Part shown: positions 21,772 to 32,198 of the stretch, one piece after another
How the letters are laid out: the number at the start of each line of letters is the position of its first letter
Position numbering within the stretch: position 1 is the first letter of the stretch
Source: Bryum argenteum
Lineage: Eukaryota; Streptophyta; Bryopsida; Bryales; Bryaceae
DNA length: 64,000 bases
Assembly (NCBI GenBank): GCA_037043015.1
Contig: CM073323.1
Coordinates: 23,836,758 to 23,900,757 of the forward strand
Direction: 5' to 3'
Position numbers and translations under genes: made by a program
Notes under the pieces: generated by a model
Told to the model about the DNA's origin: nothing
The model's input: only the letters and a program-made list of their open reading frames with translations
Databases searched by the model: none

Positions 21772-21807
21772 TGGCCAAGTGCAAAAATTCCTAATTCAGT
21801 GTTTATA
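21772..21807 (-). repeat. Right terminal inverted repeat of the giant transposon
   Basis: Inverted partner of 7831-7866, with one C/T difference. Inside it, at 21757-21768, lies AAGTGCATTGTC, a 12-mer that also occurs at the left end (7866-7877). Confidence 0.85.
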
Positions 21808-22200
21808 CACTTTAGAGTGAAAATAGTATTAACAAAGCTAGTCCATCGAAAAAATCTCCAATTAGAAAGTTCTTAACCTTCATCTTAATGTTACCTTTGT
21901 ACTACAAAAAATCATAAAAAAAGAATTAAAAATCTGCTTAAAAAATAGCCCCCAATCGTAAAGGCAACCAAAAACTTTACAGGGAGAAAATAGTCCAAAA
22001 CTAGACCCTTTGTACTCAAATTCAAAACATCTCCAACTCAGTTAAGATTACTATCACTATGACTAGACTAGAAATGAAATCCATCTCCAAAAAAAAATTT
22101 GAAATCCATCGATGGATGAAGGAGATATAGCTCTTCAAAAATCATTCATTTAATCACTTTTTTCATTGCTCGAGGGGTGACTCTATAGAAAGTTTGAAAT
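21808..22200. repeat. Family A copy, right part, interrupted by the giant transposon
   Basis: Starts CACTTTAGAGTGAAAATAG, exactly where the left fragment left off, and continues with CAATTAGAAAGTT, TAGTCCAAAACTAGACCC and CATCGATGGATGAAGGAGAT in the family A order. Confidence 0.75.
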
Positions 22201-24717
22201 ATCACATGCGGCAAAGGGGTAATGTTGTAACTAAAGGGGTATTTAGATCACCACTTGAGTTATATTAAATGGTCCCTATCTTTATCTAAATTTTCAATTT
22301 ATGGTATTTTTGCCTCGTACAATTACTTACAATCTTAAAGATAGGGCAATTTTTTAGACCCTTACTTTGTTATAAGAAAAAAATTGGGGGTAGGAAAGGC
22401 CATAATGGTCGACCGTTACATGAAATTTTTTATCCATCTAAGCAAGTCCATAGTGCAATAATTGGCCTTAAAATAATTTAAAGATCATGATCGTGTAAAA
22501 AAACTATTCCTGGTTTCACAGTTGTTAATTGGGTTACGTGGAGATTAGTACAATGGGTAACTTTTGGTAAATAACACTATTTCTGAACTATGTGAAGATT
22601 AGCGTTCACTTCGAGCCGCCATTACAATCAATGTCCATAGTCTTTTCTACAAGCCACCAACTGCACCACTTCCAATTATAAATTCTTCTACTTGCAAGAA
22701 AGTTTGCATGCTCTCACATTTAGCGTTATAGTTTGACAATCATTGTCACTATCATGGATGACGTGTGACATTTAGTGTTACGGTTCCCAAATAACGTCCG
22801 TAACACTAATTAATACCTCTAGTGTAGTACTTAGAGGAGTCTCAAATTGAGTACAAATTCCAATTTTATCGATAAGATTTTATCAATTGAGATTTAATCC
22901 ACGTAGACCTAAGTTTCAAAATCTCCTCTTCATCATATCCAAACATTTGTTGAACTGTACACCCAATTTGTAGAATTTGATAGGTCGAACAAACACTCTG
23001 TTCACGCCAAGCCTTTAAATATGTTGGAGTTTGTCTTCTTCTAGAATTTGACACTTGAATGTGGGTATAGGTGTGCAAGTGAGAGTTCTCTTGAGAGTAT
23101 GGTAGAAGTGCCTAAAACCACCAGCACCCCCAATATCAAACTATAGGTCTCCCCATAACCGCACCTAACCTGAACTAGCATTGTTAGAACACTCGATTCA
23201 AACTGACCAATCAAAACTATAAAAAAGCTGGTGGTTTTGGGTCAAATCATGAATGGAAATTTGTACTAGCTAGGTGTGACAATGGGAAAGTCTACAGATT
23301 AGTTTTGGGTCACCAAGTACTTTTGCCTTTGAAAATTTATATTTATTTATGTAATGGGAGTTAAATTTTGAAAAAAATTGCATCCTATGAGAAAACTTCT
23401 TTCCTACATGGGAAAAATATACCCCAAAAATAACCATTCTAAAAAAACCTCAAAAAGCTTAAGTTGGTGGTTTTAGAGCATTTGACCTTATTTCTATTCA
23501 TGATTCCAGACAACACGTAAACTACGCGTATTAAGATAGAATTTTTTAAGTCACCGACAAGTTTGCACGAACAAAATGATGATGAGGAGGAGGAGCAGAT
23601 CAATCTGAACACTCCTCTTTGCACACCCTTTCAGAATTTGAAGAGTTAAGTTATCTGCCATAAACCATGATCTAAGTTAACAGATAACTTACGTGTACCC
23701 ATGCAAAATTCCTTGTGAATTCATTCAATTTTAAACGAATTTATGATTCATTGACTTCTGTAAACAAGCACATCATTCAGTTTACTAAATTCCAGATTTT
23801 TCTCCCATGCTCAACATCTCAGTCACACGAATTTAATTGGTGGTTGCATCCTTGGAAGCTAGCATTCTTAACTTATTCCTTCTTTGTTCAAAGTTGTCAC
23901 TTTTGCTCTTTAGTTAGAGAATGATGCAAGCAATAAGTACATTAGTAGGAGGTAATGGTTTTGCCTAATAGTCCAAACAACCATTTGGGGATCAATTGGA
24001 AGCTTTGAAAGCCTTACCTTGTCTAGGTGGGTTGGCAATCACATGCAATTCGACCTCCGTAACTCCTTCAGACCTAAAATGGGTTTTTGCAATTTCAGGT
24101 AGCCTAGATGGAGGGCTTAAAAGTAATATTTTTGCCTATGATTTTTTATTGGTGCTCCTTGTACCACAAAATGTATGTTGCAAATTCCCAACGTTTATAA
24201 ACATCTCTTCACATATTGAATTGCTTATGATAAGAAAACTCAATAATGAACACTTTGGTCTAGATGTCATGTTAAGGGCAACACAATATTATGACGATTA
24301 CAATTTCCCAAACATGTCATACTACAAATTCAAAATATACTTCGCGTCAAATCTCTTTCACATACATATGTTTTGAGTGTAGTTTTAAATGCATTTGTGA
24401 AAGATACATAATAAAAGTTACATAAAAATCAATCGCTTGAATATGGATGAAGACATTTTGTGTGAGTTATGCAACCGCAATGGACGAAGATTTTATTGCT
24501 TGTATTTAGATTGTTCGGGACCATGTTGATAGAGATACAGTTATCTAAAAGGTAGTTAGGTGAGATTCTTGTAGACATCAAGGTAAGCAAAAGCTAATAA
24601 GTGCAATGAAGGTTTGTGAGGTGTGTTTACAATAGAAATATCTTAATTTCATGCAAAGATGCATCCTAAGATTTTCACGAAGCAAAGGAAATATAGAATT
24701 GTACACAAACATATTGT
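22200..24717. other. Intergenic, no gene recognised
   Basis: AT-rich, with short open frames only. A short inverted motif (GTTACGG...CCGTAAC, about 22778-22805) is the only structure that I noticed. Confidence 0.4.
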
Positions 24718-24730
24718 AGTTCAACTAAGA

Positions 24731-25084
24731 GGCACCACAAGCCATGGCTTGGTGGTTAGGGCTTAGGCCCCGAATGAGGAGGTTTTGGATTCTATCTCCA
24801 TGCCAGCGTGGTGCTCACCACTATAGTCTACCCAACTATCGTGGGGGTCCTTTGACCTTGTTGTATGGGTACCTCAAAGCCCTTTGGGGGGATACTATGT
24901 CAAGTATCCTCAAGGCACTTGTAATTAGCTAGAAACTAGCATAGTTATAGTGTCCACCCTCGAGAGGGGGAAGTAGTATTGTTCCAATTTCCCCTTGTCC
25001 GGTGGCCATGGGGATGTTAGCATTACGAACGGACACCTCATTCACGCTGGTTTCTTAGAAAGGAATCGGAGTTTCTATCTATCT
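24731..25084 (+). mobile_element. tRNA-derived SINE, complete copy
   Basis: Starts GGCACCACAAGCCATGGCTT, followed by a box A-like TGGCTTGGTGGTTAGGGC and a box B-like GGTTTTGGATTCTATCTCC, then a body ending in TATCTATCT. Direct repeats AGTTCAACT flank it (24718-24726, 25085-25093). About 354 bp. Confidence 0.8.
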
Positions 25085-25607
25085 AGTTCAACTTAACATT
25101 AAGTTTTATTCTACATTTCAATAGAAAATCAAAGGTGGTAGTTCAATAGGTGACAAGATGATGTAGAGCACTACGCTTTGTTGTACACATCGCGCTTTGA
25201 GGATGATCAACGATTTTATGTTATACCAAATCATATTCTCAATAAAAAGAGTAGGCGTGTGAAAGAATACGTGGAGGATCCGCTCGACATGTCCGCGTTA
25301 TGAGCATCATATTTTCTCTGTGGCAAAATTGCAGCAACCGTCCGCGGCAATATAATAATGTTCACGACAATTTCCTTCCGTATTGCTTCATAGTCTTTCC
25401 GTTCACATACATATGTCACTATATTTTTCCGTGTATTTTTGGCTCCCATTTCCTTGATTTTACCCCAATCGCACAACAATAAAATGCATTAGCTGTGTTG
25501 TGTCTTCGTGCTCACTTCCTTTTTCTAAAACTTGATCTATTTCCTTATCAATTTTGTCTCACAGCCTTAAAGGTGGCCTCTGCAACCAGATTTAGCCACC
25601 CGGGACA

Positions 25608-25976
25608 TTAACCCTTAAACGTCTAGCTATACGGATTGGGGCAGCCAAAAATTGGATCACAACATCTTTTGGACTTGGGCATCATGAATAGTGCACTTTT
25701 TGAACTTGGGCATCGCGAATGATCCAATCAATGATGAGCTTGCAACCTCCTATAAGGTTATGTACAACCCCAACCTACCTACCACAATCCTTTTAAAGCA
25801 CAAATCACTCATACAAATTGTGATTTGAATTCTAAAATTTCACATTTTGAATGCATCACAAGAAGGTGACCAGTTTGACATCAAAATATAAGTGATAAGT
25901 TGAGTACATTGAGAGCTACAGAGAAGATTCTCTTGGAATCGGCCCCCTTGGGGCCGCTCAGACGTTTAAGGGTTAA
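25608..25976. mobile_element. Family B element (about 370 bp)
   Basis: Flanked by TTAA (25608-25611, 25973-25976), ends TTAACCCTTAAACGTC / GACGTTTAAGGGTTAA. Interior landmarks are TTGGATCACAACATC, AGTGCACTTTTTGAACTTGG and GAAGGTGACCAGTTTGACAT. It matches 38724-39093 over its whole length. Confidence 0.8.
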
Positions 25977-25980
25977 AGGA

Positions 25981-26548
25981 TTAACCCTAAAGCAAACTCA
26001 TGCCATATTGAGGTTGCATGTGGTTTGGTCAGCCTTTGACTCACTATATTTAGCTTGCATTAACTTGAAACCTTGTGCAGGTTATAGAGTTCTTCCATAC
26101 CTTTTTAAACAGTTATTGCGTGGTTCAAAATTCCTCATACTTTAGAAGATAATCACGGTCAAAGCTTCAAAACATTGTTCAAAATCTGCCCAAAACTGCC
26201 CAAACTGTTGTATATGCTCATTTATTCTCTAAATTTGTCCAAAATCAATTAAATCACAAATACTCCAAATATTTACCAGATATTGAGATTTGACCTTTTC
26301 TCAAGTTTTGTTTTTTTAAGCATGCACAAGAGGTACCAAGGCATGGTCTCACCGTTTGGATTTCTTATCCAATTATTCTTCAAATACCTTTTTTATTGTC
26401 AAACATCACCTTTGTAGTTGAATTTCAGAATACCTCCATATGAATAATCAAGCATTTTTTTTGGGGTTTTATAAGGTCGCATGAGAGTAAAATTTGCACA
26501 AACATGTTCTTTACTCACTTAGAAACAAGAATGTGAAGAGCCACACAT

Positions 26549-26597
<49 letters not shown>

Positions 26598-26878
26598 AAT
26601 AGTGGCATTTGTGGCCCTCAAAAAACTACTTACTCTTTTACAGCAAGAGGAAGGAATAATTTCTCCAACTTTGAACTATATGATCCCACAATTGGTAAGG
26701 AATTTGAATATGAGATTTGATATGTGTTTACACATACAAGTTAAGTACTAGATCCTATGGTTACATACCTAAAATTACGTAAAATTTTGAAAACTTTAAG
26801 CTTGCATCAAAAGGGAGTAATCTTTGCAAGTATAGAGACTTTGTGGCAGTTTTGGGGCTAGTTCACTTTAGGGGTTAA
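25981..26878. mobile_element. Family E element (TTAACCC-ended, about 900 bp)
   Basis: Ends TTAACCCTAAAG / CTTTAGGGGTTAA with TTAA at both edges (25981-25984 and 26875-26878, the latter shared with the next element). Related sequence is seen near 17640-18120, 43850-44220 (inverted) and 55330-55470. It contains the TA microsatellite. Confidence 0.6.
26553..26595. repeat. TA dinucleotide microsatellite
   Basis: About 21 uninterrupted AT units inside the family E element. Confidence 0.95.
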
Positions 26879-27846
26879 CCCGGAAATGTCCCTAGTGTCG
26901 AAATATCAAACAAAATTTTGGATGAAGGGCAAGAACATTGAAGAGCCATGACTCCTTCATTCGGACCCCATTTTGGATGGAATCACTCGGGTTAGGCTGC
27001 AAATCAAGTCTAGTTTTTGTGGTAAAAATTGCAGACTTGTACAATAAAGTATAAATAAATTACTTGCATTTAGTGAAGGCAGGTTTAGTTTTTGGGTTTT
27101 CAAACATTTGGCGTCTTTTACCATTGCAAGCTAATTTTGTGAGATCATAAAAAAAATTCATGAATTTTTTACAAAAGTGTGCTCTGTAGATGCATCTCAA
27201 CAACTTTGTAGTTGGAATAATTTTGATCCAAATAACTTTCATATTAGATTTGCAATCATGTTTCTACAATGAAAGAAGAGAACAAATATATGATTTTTGA
27301 GTAGCTAGATCTCCTTCATCCACCGTTAGATTTTGACTTTATTTTTTGGTATGGATTCGTTTATTTAAAGTCTAGTTCTAGTGGTAGAATGGTTGACCCT
27401 ATCAAAGATGTATTGAGGATAAGGCACAAATTTAAGTGCAAGGTGTATAGTTCTGGACTATTTTTCCTTTGTAAACTGTTCGGCACTTTTCACCATTACA
27501 ATGCTACTATTTGAGAGAAGATATATTTTTAATGTTTTTTTTTTAATACAATTGAGTCTTTTAGAGGTAGCTAAACAACTTTCTAGTTGGTGATTATTTG
27601 AGTGCAAATTTCATGTTGGTAGTATTTTCAAAGTGAAAGTGATGGTTTTTTGTAACCAGTATTGTACATTAAAACATTGTGATCTTGCAATCTGTAAGGT
27701 CCCGTGAGTCAAGATTTGGTTCACATGATTGACAACAAGTCTATTACAAGTTTGTATGATTAAGATCTAAATCGCTTATCCTAAATTACATCCATGCCAT
27801 ATTTTTCAAAAATGAGTTTTTGGCTAAAAATACCCCAAGGTGTATA
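26875..27846. mobile_element. Family A element abutting the EMC3 promoter
   Basis: Inverted-orientation copy starting at TTAA 26875 (TTAACCCGGAAATGTCCC) and fading out near 27846 in TTTTTGGCTAAAAATACCCC, the inner sequence of the other terminus. Its eroded end lies about 155 bp before the EMC3 start codon. Confidence 0.7.
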
Positions 27847-27964
27847 CCTTACCAGTGACGATGAAAAAGACGTAAAGTGGATGAAAAATGTCGAACAGAC
27901 TCGGAACGTTCGTTCACTCGTTCGTATTCCAAAGACCTTCAATGAGCGAGACGAAGCAGAGGAA

Positions 27965-27973
27965 TTAGGGTTT
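27965..27973 (+). promoter_or_regulatory. Telo-box (TTAGGGTTT) upstream of EMC3
   Basis: TTAGGGTTT, the complement of AAACCCTAA, sits 29 bp before the EMC3 start codon, inside the roughly 160 bp of unique sequence between the upstream repeat and the gene. Telo-boxes are common near transcription starts of plant housekeeping genes. Function here is inferred from position only. Confidence 0.45.
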
Positions 27974-28001
27974 AGTGACAGGATCGATCGGAGCTGGAGC
28001 G

Positions 28002-28763
28002 ATGGCGAACGATCTGGTGCTCGACACGCAGATCCGCGACTGGGTACTCGCGCCCCTCTCGGTTTTAATGGTCCTCATCGGCGTACTCCGCCACTTCGTA
28101 TCAAAGATGATGCGGACAACCCCAAACCCCGACCTGAAAGCAGTAAAAGAAGGCCAAGTCGTTCTCCGCGCGCGTTACCTCAAGGCCGGGGCGAATTACA
28201 TCCCCGCTCGCTCCTTCCACGCACGCAAGCTCTACTACAACAACGAGGAGAATGGACTCCTCCACGTACCAAAGGGGCAAGCCAACAACGCCCAAGCGCA
28301 GATGTTCTCGGACCCTAACATGGCCATGGACATGATGAAGAAGAATCTGTCGATGATCGTACCCCAGACCCTCACTTTCGCGTGGGTGAACTTCTTCTTC
28401 TCGGGGTTTGTCGCTGCGAAAATCCCGTTTCCGTTGACGCAACGGTTCCGCTCCATGCTTCAGAACGGGATCGACCTTAGCTCCGTGGATGTTAGCTATG
28501 TTAGCTCCCGGTCGTGGTACTTTTTGAATCTTTTTGGACTCCGGGGATTGTTCAGTCTCATTCTGGGGGAGGAGAATGCGATTGATGATACGCAGCGGAT
28601 GATGCAGACGCAAATGGCGATGCAGATGGGGGGAATGGGGGCTGATCCTTCTAAGACGCTTGGTGCTGAGAAAGATGGCTTGGATTTGGTCCAGCATGAG
28701 TGGGCGCTTCCCAGGAGTGAGCAACGGGCTGAGTCTGTGTTGAGGACTCTTCTTAAAACCTAG
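28002..28763 (+). CDS. EMC3: ER membrane protein complex subunit 3 (EMC3)
   Basis: Single-exon gene for a 253-residue protein, close to the usual plant EMC3 length. EMC3 is the Oxa1/YidC-related core subunit of the ER membrane complex, which inserts tail-anchored and multipass proteins. Three hydrophobic segments are visible: residues about 14-33 (WVLAPLSVLMVLIGVLRHFV), 118-139 and 172-188 (WYFLNLFGLRGLFSLIL). Between the first two lies the conserved basic, amphipathic cytosolic region containing RARYLKAGANYIPARSFHAR, and the C-terminus is soluble and methionine-rich. The open frame extends up to a GTG at 27975, but the ATG at 28002 opens the conserved N-terminus (MANDLVLDTQIRDW). No intron is needed. 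A telo-box lies 29 bp upstream, and a large repeat ends about 160 bp upstream, leaving a very short unique promoter. Confidence 0.97.
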   Translation: MANDLVLDTQIRDWVLAPLSVLMVLIGVLRHFVSKMMRTTPNPDLKAVKEGQVVLRARYLKAGANYIPARSFHARKLYYNNEENGLLHVPKGQANNAQAQMFSDPNMAMDMMKKNLSMIVPQTLTFAWVNFFFSGFVAAKIPFPLTQRFRSMLQNGIDLSSVDVSYVSSRSWYFLNLFGLRGLFSLILGEENAIDDTQRMMQTQMAMQMGGMGADPSKTLGAEKDGLDLVQHEWALPRSEQRAESVLRTLLKT

Positions 28764-30960
28764 ACCTAATTTTCATTTTTTCTGCTCTGGACATTGATAG
28801 TTTAGGGTTTGGGGTTCGATGATCATCTACTTTAGGCATTGTACTACACTTTGTGAATTATCAATAGAAAATTTAGTATCTCTCTTTTCTCTCTACATTT
28901 GTGGTTTGACTCTGTTCTTTGAATAGAAAAGTTTACTGCTTATTTGTCTATCTGCATTTGTGGTTGTAGGTCTGATTGGTGTCTCATCTTTGAATTTGGC
29001 ATTGAACATGTTTGAGCAAGCACATTCTGTATTTCAGTTTCTGTGAACGGGGTTGCTCTGTTCTGAGTTTCTGCAGGCATGTCAATGTTTGACGATTCTG
29101 CTTCGTATCTCACAATGAAGGGTTTATTTTTCGCTTGGGATGCTTTCAGCATTTCTGAAGCTTAGCTTGTCTTCTAGGTGATTGCTTTGTGCGTGGAGGA
29201 TGTTTGATAGACGTCCTTTGCAAAGCTCAAATTATTGCAGCAATTGCATGAGGCACTGTCTCATTCTCTTTATGCAGATTATCATGTGCTCAGTTCAATC
29301 ATGCAGTTATTTAGGGTTTCGCAAACTGGTAAGTATCATCCAGCCATGTCGAAACATCAAAGGTATGATGTGACATAGCTTGTATTTTCATACCCGTCTT
29401 CAATGTCTCCGTCACCTTGACTGATTTCCCTGCTTCGCTTAATCTTGCAGTGAAACTTCCGGACGAAGGATATTACCTAGTCTGCAAATCACTTTAATCA
29501 CAGAGTAAAGGACAATGCATGCTTAAGTGCTTCAACTCTTAAAAGGACAATGCATGCTGAGGACAATGAGTGCCTCAGGAGCATTCTTTTCAGTGTATCT
29601 TGGAAAGCTTACAGCAGGCTTTCTGCTGCTATGGCACAGTGGCTAGAGCTCTTCGTTCATCGTCCCATGCACCTAACAAAACTGTCATTTAGTGGACCAA
29701 TTCTCGAGCTTGTGGACGTTGACCTTGAAGTTTATGAGCTAATATGACATGCCAGTAAGGTTTTCCCCTTCCTGGTTGTACAGATTTGGCAACCCCAAGA
29801 TGTTCCTCACTGTAGATCATTTCCCTCTGATATTCCTGCTACCCTGCTAGGCTCCTGCGTTGATAACTGACAACAAGTCCAGTTACTTCCGTTCCTCTTG
29901 TTAAGAATATGAAATTCCTGGTTCGTGGTCATCAGCAGTTTCGATTGGTCAAAGCCACGAGTAAATTGTTGTGAAACTTCGATTAGCAGGAACATGTAGC
30001 GTGAAGTTCCCTAGTCGCAGATTGGATGGTGCGGCGGCCAACCTGATTCTCGCATTGATGACCTCGTTAGTGATCGGGAAATTCTTCGACTTCTTTACTA
30101 CTTCCTGATATACACTGAGCTCTATAATATGAGTAGACATTGTAGAATATGCCGCACACGAAGCACACATTATCAAACACTGTAGCACACTTGTCACTCA
30201 TTCAAGCAATGCTCACAAGGGAATTTAAGCCACGACCCACGCCCACAGAATAAGAGGTGATCGACAAGAAGCATCGCCCCCACTCTGTCGTGCTATTTTT
30301 GACGAACAAGGAGAACATTCATCCAATGCCAATGGTAGTCGATTGACAGCATCAATCGCAGAATGTCCTCAACCGACAACTGTGCATGGTAGAGTTCTCA
30401 CTCTTTCTCTCTCTCAGACAATTGCTTGTTTCTTTATGAGGCAAGGAAAATGAAGCTGAGTTAACAGCCTTCTTTATGAGGAAAGGAAAAAGAGAGCCTT
30501 CTTTTTGGACCTCGTTTGGCCACTCCGGCCACTGTAGCGAGAGTTAATACGAGTTACCGCACACATGCACTCTGCAGCGACGTCGACAAGATTCCGTGGG
30601 GGGAGGGGCATCGTGTGCGAGTGTGCAGATATTCCTGTGCCAGGCGAGCCGCGAAGCCCAAGGGGGGCGGGCGGAGACTTTTCTCATTGACCCTCAGAGA
30701 CGAAAAACAACAATCTTCCTGTATGCCGGAAGTGGCAGACAAGGATCCAGAACTGGTTCTACTGCCCAGCCATTCTCACCAGCCAGCTCTTTCCCACCAA
30801 CCAACGAGAACCTCAGCAGCGAAGTGGGGAGCCCCCGAACACGTCGTGGACCGCCGCTTGCTGGTAAAAACAAACAAACATTGCAAAAAACTGACATTCA
30901 GGGCATTCAACCGCACGTTGCAAATATCTGAGGCGGTAAGTTATCATGTGGTTATCTTCA
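28764..30960. other. EMC3 downstream region
   Basis: Balanced base composition and low repeat content; the first few hundred bases are probably the EMC3 3' UTR. Open frames such as 30516-30986 lack protein-like features. Sequence around 29180-29480 has splice-site-like motifs (TTGCAG, CTGCAG), so an alternative 3' UTR exon or non-coding transcript is possible. Confidence 0.4.
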
Positions 30961-30962
30961 GT

Positions 30963-31350
30963 CTCCACGTAAAGAACAGTGTATAACACTATCATATGGT
31001 TTCTCTTTTTTTTTTTTTCTATTCTCAAATCCCCACGTAAAAAAACAGTGCAGGTGGTAAGTGAGTTCACTCAGTTTTATCCACCTTGTATTCGAATCCC
31101 ACGTGAAAAAACAATGCACCACGTCTGAGATGGTAAGAACAAGTCGTCTCGTTGATTTTATTCTCTCAACGCCCACGTAAAGAATAGTGCACATCTGAGG
31201 TGGTAATGCACAATGAAACTGAAGTGCTTGTAAGTTCAGTCTTATTCAAATCCCACGTGAAAAAAGAACGGTGGTAACTTCTAACGAAATTCAAGTGCTG
31301 TAAGTTGAGATCAATATCCTTTTCTTGTGTTAAACTCCCACGTGAAAAAC
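30963..31350. repeat. Degenerate tandem repeat carrying six CCACGT (G-box-like) cores
   Basis: CCACGT followed by GAAAAAACA or AAAGAACA recurs at 30964, 31032, 31098, 31172, 31252 and 31337, spaced 66-85 bp apart. A GAGGTGGTAAG-like segment and CAGTGCA usually lie between. Three copies are full CCACGTG G-boxes. The array lies between EMC3 (+) and the 3' end of the ERF gene (-). Confidence 0.75.
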
Positions 31351-32198
31351 CAATGCAGGTGACTGACAAAAATATTTTAGCATTTCAGGGTGGTGAAGTA
31401 CGACGATATTTCGAAAGCAGGGTTAACCTGGAGAGATAATTGTGACTGTGTGCTTGCAAGGACTATGATAATTGATGCATGTTCTTCGGCGGTATGTTGG
31501 ATTGTGAAGAATTTAGTATCTGAGGTGGTGCCTGCATGAGAGGATATAATTACTGTTGGTATGGCACATGCAGCTCACCAAAAATCTAGCAGCATCATTT
31601 GACTGAATTTGCAAATTGGTGTGTCTAGATGGATATTGTCGTGGACTGTGTAATATCGAAAAGCCGATGAATTTGGGAGGGCGTCTTTTCCATGAGTGGA
31701 TTAGTGCATGGTGAACAGGTGGTCGCTTGAATGTGGACGGACTGGATTAGATTAACCCCGGTTGCATTTATGAGGGTGGGCTCATGATTGTGGAATCATG
31801 ATAAGGCGGAAGTTATACACGGCGGACAAAGAAATTTCGCACGCATGGACACGAGCTCGCTCGGAAAGCATTCAATAATACCACACAAACAGAACTAAAT
31901 GGCCGCATTCAATTCGATAAGGACTTTCAACACTCCATGCAATAAGTTGCGTTGAATCCTCTCGTCGAGCAAGCGAGCGAGTTCGTTTCAGTTTTATTCA
32001 ATTCACCGAGGGCTTTAATTGGTCGCCTCTGATCGATACAAACAATGCCTCAAGCAATCAATAATCACGAGATTCATTGGAGTTGACTACTGTGGAGTGG
32101 AATTAAACCCTGACATTGATAATGGTTTTCTGTACATGACTTTATGTACATCTATATTCACATGATTGGGCTCGAATCTACGCCGATGGTGGACTCAT

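Larger units (their letters stand above)
7831..21807. mobile_element. Giant (about 14 kb) TIR DNA transposon with two divergent decayed genes
   Basis: The bases at 7831-7866 and 21772-21807 are inverted repeats of 36 bp with a single mismatch. Each contains TATAAACA, then TGAATTAGGAATTTTTGCAC, then TTGGCCA. Between them are a minus-strand gene reading towards the left end and a plus-strand gene reading towards the right end. Both occupy the G+C-richer parts, and an AT-rich, repeat-filled spacer separates them. Both flanks outside the TIRs belong to the same interspersed repeat (family A) in the same orientation and register, as expected of one insertion event. Target duplication is unclear because the TATA at the outermost ends is itself palindromic. 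The plus-strand DUF7869 gene is the best transposase candidate. Both genes have several frameshifts, so this copy is probably not autonomous. Confidence 0.8.

Noticed and set aside
7822-21814. ACTTTA at 7822-7827 and 21809-21814 as target duplication of the giant transposon
   Set aside because: The spacing to the TIR differs (3 and 1 bp), and other copies of the host repeat normally have CACTTT at the right-hand position, so the match may be chance.
24731-24800. tRNA gene
   Set aside because: Box A/B-like motifs are present, but the sequence does not fold as a tRNA and continues into a SINE body with a target duplication.
27794-28318. 174-codon frame overlapping EMC3
   Set aside because: Different frame from the conserved EMC3 protein, basic and low-complexity, and starting inside a repeat.
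30516-30986. 156-codon frame between EMC3 and the ERF gene
   Set aside because: No recognisable domain, composition follows local G+C, and it runs into the CCACGT repeat array.
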